Below are positions 62,433-64,000 of a DNA stretch of 64,000 bases, in pieces. The stretch's first letter is position 1; the number at the start of each line of letters is the position of its first letter. Origin of the DNA: Bin25 sp026709415 (GTDB lineage Bacteria; Bacteroidota; Bacteroidia; Flavobacteriales; Flavobacteriaceae); assembly GCA_965200045.1 (NCBI GenBank), contig OZ241330.1, positions 1,798,001 to 1,862,000 on the forward strand, in the 5' to 3' direction. Both the position numbers and the translations under genes were made by a program. The notes under the pieces are model-generated. The model saw nothing but the letters and a program-made list of their open reading frames with translations. It had not been told where the DNA came from and made no database searches.

Positions 62433-63296
62433 TCAAGAGTTCGTAACAGGACCTTTTCTTATCGATCTAATAATCAGATAAATACCAACAATAATTAATG
62501 GAATACTCAACCATTGACCAGTGCTTAAACCAGGGAGATAGTCTTCAATACCTCCTTGCTTTTCTTTCACAAATTCAATGATAAATCGAATGGTGAACAT
62601 ACCAGTAAACATCACACCAATGAGATACCCTGGATAATTTCTTTTATCGGTTTTGTATATCCTTCTCAAAAAAAGCCACAGGATAAAGTAACCGATAACT
62701 TCATAAAGTTGAGCAGGATGACGAGGTAGGGTCTCATTATTGTTTATAAACACAACACCAAAATCGGTATTGGTGTATTTTCCGACGATTTCAGAATTAA
62801 AAAAATTTCCAATGCGTACAAAACAACCGCCAATGGTGATTGGAATCGTGATGCGATCTAAAAGCCAAATAAACGATTGGTATTTGTGTCTAATCTGATA
62901 TAACCAAAGACCAACCAAGACCCCAATTACAGCTCCATGAGAGGCCAATCCTTTGTATCCTGAAAAAGCATACCCATCGATTAAACCAAAAAACAAAGAA
63001 GCATTTGGATTTTCTCGAATAGGTAATAAAATTTCTATCAAATGATCTTTATAATAATCCCAACTATAGAAAAAAACATCACCAAGTCTTGCCCCTAACA
63101 AAACGGCAATAACCATGTAAGTGAATAGCGATTCCAATTCAGCAATTTTTACATTTTCATTTTTATAGATATTTCTCATGATGTAATATCCTAGTCCAAA
63201 TGCAACAATAAACATCAAAGAATAGACGTGAATGCCGAAGTCTCCTATTTCAAAAAGAGTTTCACTTGGTTGCCAATTAAATCGATAGAGTATCAT
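62433..63296 (-). CDS. lgt: Prolipoprotein diacylglyceryl transferase
   Basis: Lgt transfers diacylglycerol to the lipobox cysteine of prolipoproteins, such as the DUF1573 and sulfatase lipoproteins in this window. The 287-residue membrane protein has the family motifs GARLGDVFFY, GLASHGAVIGVLVG (essential His), the Lgt signature RIGNFFNSEIVGK, and LPRHPAQLYE. I place the start at ATG 63296 (MILYRFNW); the longer frame to 63482 runs across yidD and is not real. It follows yidD on the same strand. Confidence 0.93.
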   Translation of the reverse strand: MILYRFNWQPSETLFEIGDFGIHVYSLMFIVAFGLGYYIMRNIYKNENVKIAELESLFTYMVIAVLLGARLGDVFFYSWDYYKDHLIEILLPIRENPNASLFFGLIDGYAFSGYKGLASHGAVIGVLVGLWLYQIRHKYQSFIWLLDRITIPITIGGCFVRIGNFFNSEIVGKYTNTDFGVVFINNNETLPRHPAQLYEVIGYFILWLFLRRIYKTDKRNYPGYLIGVMFTGMFTIRFIIEFVKEKQGGIEDYLPGLSTGQWLSIPLIIVGIYLIIRSIRKGPVTNS

Positions 63297-63340
63297 AGAA
63301 AATATTGAGGATGCAAATGTAAATAATAGATTAAAGAATT

Positions 63341-63562
63341 TTATGGAACAGGGTCGTGTCCACAACCACCCCATGGATGACATTTTAATAATCTTTTCAC
63401 AGTTAAAATAAAACCTTTGATAGGACCATATTTTCGAAAAGCCTCTAATGAATATGCCGAACATGTCGGTTGAAATCGACATTTGGGAGGAAAGAGTGGT
63501 GAAATGAGGCGTTGATAGAATAGAATGGCGATGATAAACGGAGAGGACAATATCTTTTTCAT
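63341..63562 (-). CDS. yidD: Membrane protein insertion efficiency factor YidD
   Basis: The 73-residue protein carries the whole YidD pattern: FYQRLISPLFPPKCRFQPTCSAYSLEAFRKYG, GPIKGFILTVKRLLKCHPWGGCGHDPVP, with its three conserved cysteines. YidD is a small membrane-associated protein that helps YidC-dependent insertion. It lies five bases after cysS and 44 bases before lgt; a cysS-yidD-lgt cluster is plausible as one transcript. Confidence 0.95.
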   Translation of the reverse strand: MKKILSSPFIIAILFYQRLISPLFPPKCRFQPTCSAYSLEAFRKYGPIKGFILTVKRLLKCHPWGGCGHDPVP

Positions 63563-63566
63563 CGCA

Positions 63567-64000
63567 TCATTTGATTTGATACTCTGTTCCTAAATGAGTA
63601 TCTCTTAATTCAACACCTGATTTAGATAATTCGTTTCTAATCTTGTCTGAAGTGGCATAATCACCATTAACTCTAGCATGCTTTCGAATATCAATGAGAA
63701 TTTCAATCAATTGATTGGATAATTTCGAGTTTTCTTTTTGAGTTAACTCGGATTTTTCTGGTAATAATCCTAATACATCAAACAGAAAAGCATTCAAACT
63801 AGTTTTTAAATTTTGAATTAACTGACCATTGATTTTTTTTCCACTTCGATCTACTTTTTGAATAAATCTAATAGCTATAAAACACTGAGCAATCAATAGG
63901 GGACTATTAAAATCATCATTCATAACCTGATGGCACACTTTCAACCACGATTCATAATCAAAATCCATTTTGTCTGAACCCTGTTTAAGATTATTGAGAA
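63567..64000 (-). CDS. cysS: Cysteinyl-tRNA synthetase, C-terminal part (cut by window edge)
   Basis: Only the last 144 or so residues are in the window. They form the DALR-type helical domain and tail of CysRS: VCHQVMNDDFNSPLLIAQCFIAIRFIQ, LFDVLGLLPE, LIEILIDIRKHARVNGDYATSDKIRNELSKSGVELRDT. The last phrase is strongly diagnostic of CysS. The frame is open through 64000, so the catalytic domain lies outside. The enzyme charges tRNA-Cys. Confidence 0.9.
   Translation of the reverse strand, partial: LNNLKQGSDKMDFDYESWLKVCHQVMNDDFNSPLLIAQCFIAIRFIQKVDRSGKKINGQLIQNLKTSLNAFLFDVLGLLPEKSELTQKENSKLSNQLIEILIDIRKHARVNGDYATSDKIRNELSKSGVELRDTHLGTEYQIK

Noticed and set aside
62433..63482. A 349-residue version of Lgt starting at 63482
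   Set aside because: The first 62 residues run across yidD in another frame and have no Lgt similarity; ATG 63296 gives the normal family length.
1..64000. CRISPR arrays, rRNA or tRNA genes
   Set aside because: No regularly spaced repeats, cloverleaf-like sequences or conserved rRNA segments were seen in any intergenic region.

Overview
This window comes from a low-GC member of the Bacteroidota (about 35% G+C by eye). The evidence is the set of Bacteroidota-restricted families it carries (DUF3276/PUR-alpha-like, DUF4294, the DUF6452–DUF6048 pair, DUF6922-like proteins), lipoprotein signals, TAnnTTTG-type -7 promoter boxes close to start codons, and complete leucine and partial menaquinone operons. 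The organism is not named by anything in the sequence. No rRNA, tRNA or CRISPR array was seen.

Housekeeping blocks. Positions 1968-11642 hold a DUF3276 protein, an ABC exporter, nusB, a DUF1573 lipoprotein, yajC, pyrD, an M42 aminopeptidase, a DUF4294 protein, a cysteine desulfurase and ornithine aminotransferase. Positions 11826-21259 hold a lipoprotein sulfatase, the DUF6452–DUF6048 pair, a hotdog thioesterase, dnaK, panB and a large conserved protein of unknown function. Positions 21402-26109 hold leuA-leuC-leuD plus a second, longer LeuA-family enzyme. leuB, the missing step, lies 18.4 kb further on at 44532, after a block of purely accessory DNA. After it come an M81 peptidase-like lipoprotein, menA-menC-CPBP protease-menE, and a biotin-dependent carboxylase beta subunit. 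The right edge has lgt, yidD and the 3' end of cysS.

Defence island 1 (26.1-44.5 kb) sits between the leu operon and leuB. In order it holds: a decayed and an intact P-loop ATPase of one family; an intact MNT-HEPN (MntA-HepT) pair; higB-higA; a type I restriction-modification operon (hsdM-hsdS-hsdR on the minus strand); an AbiE cassette with two AbiEi-like antitoxins for one AbiEii toxin; yefM-yoeB; an IS3-family wreck; and two decayed MNT-HEPN pairs facing away from each other. Defence island 2 (53.4-62.1 kb) sits between the carboxylase gene and lgt. It holds a DUF6922-like/AbiEii pair, an esterase, a decayed MNT-HEPN, a 1586-residue DUF4011-helicase-nuclease protein resembling the Hhe anti-phage protein, and a divergent MNT-HEPN pair. 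A decayed copy of the DUF6922/AbiEii pair is at 706-1790.

The most interesting feature is the hsdS region (33736-36056). It encodes four target-recognition domains in a row instead of the usual two, with near-identical helical spacers between them. Each junction carries a homopolymer tract (C8, G9, G8, G9 on the coding strand). As sequenced, the C8 tract stops translation after the first domain, and one added C would join all four into a 773-residue protein. A one-base slip in any G tract puts a stop just past the preceding spacer, so tract lengths could choose one-, two-, three- or four-domain specificity subunits. A 12-bp triple repeat in the first spacer resembles the length-tuning repeats known from EcoR124-type HsdS. 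The second main point is the repeated MNT-HEPN modules: the pair at 61411-62083 has lost both the nucleotidyltransferase catalytic motif and the HEPN tyrosine that this enzyme would modify.
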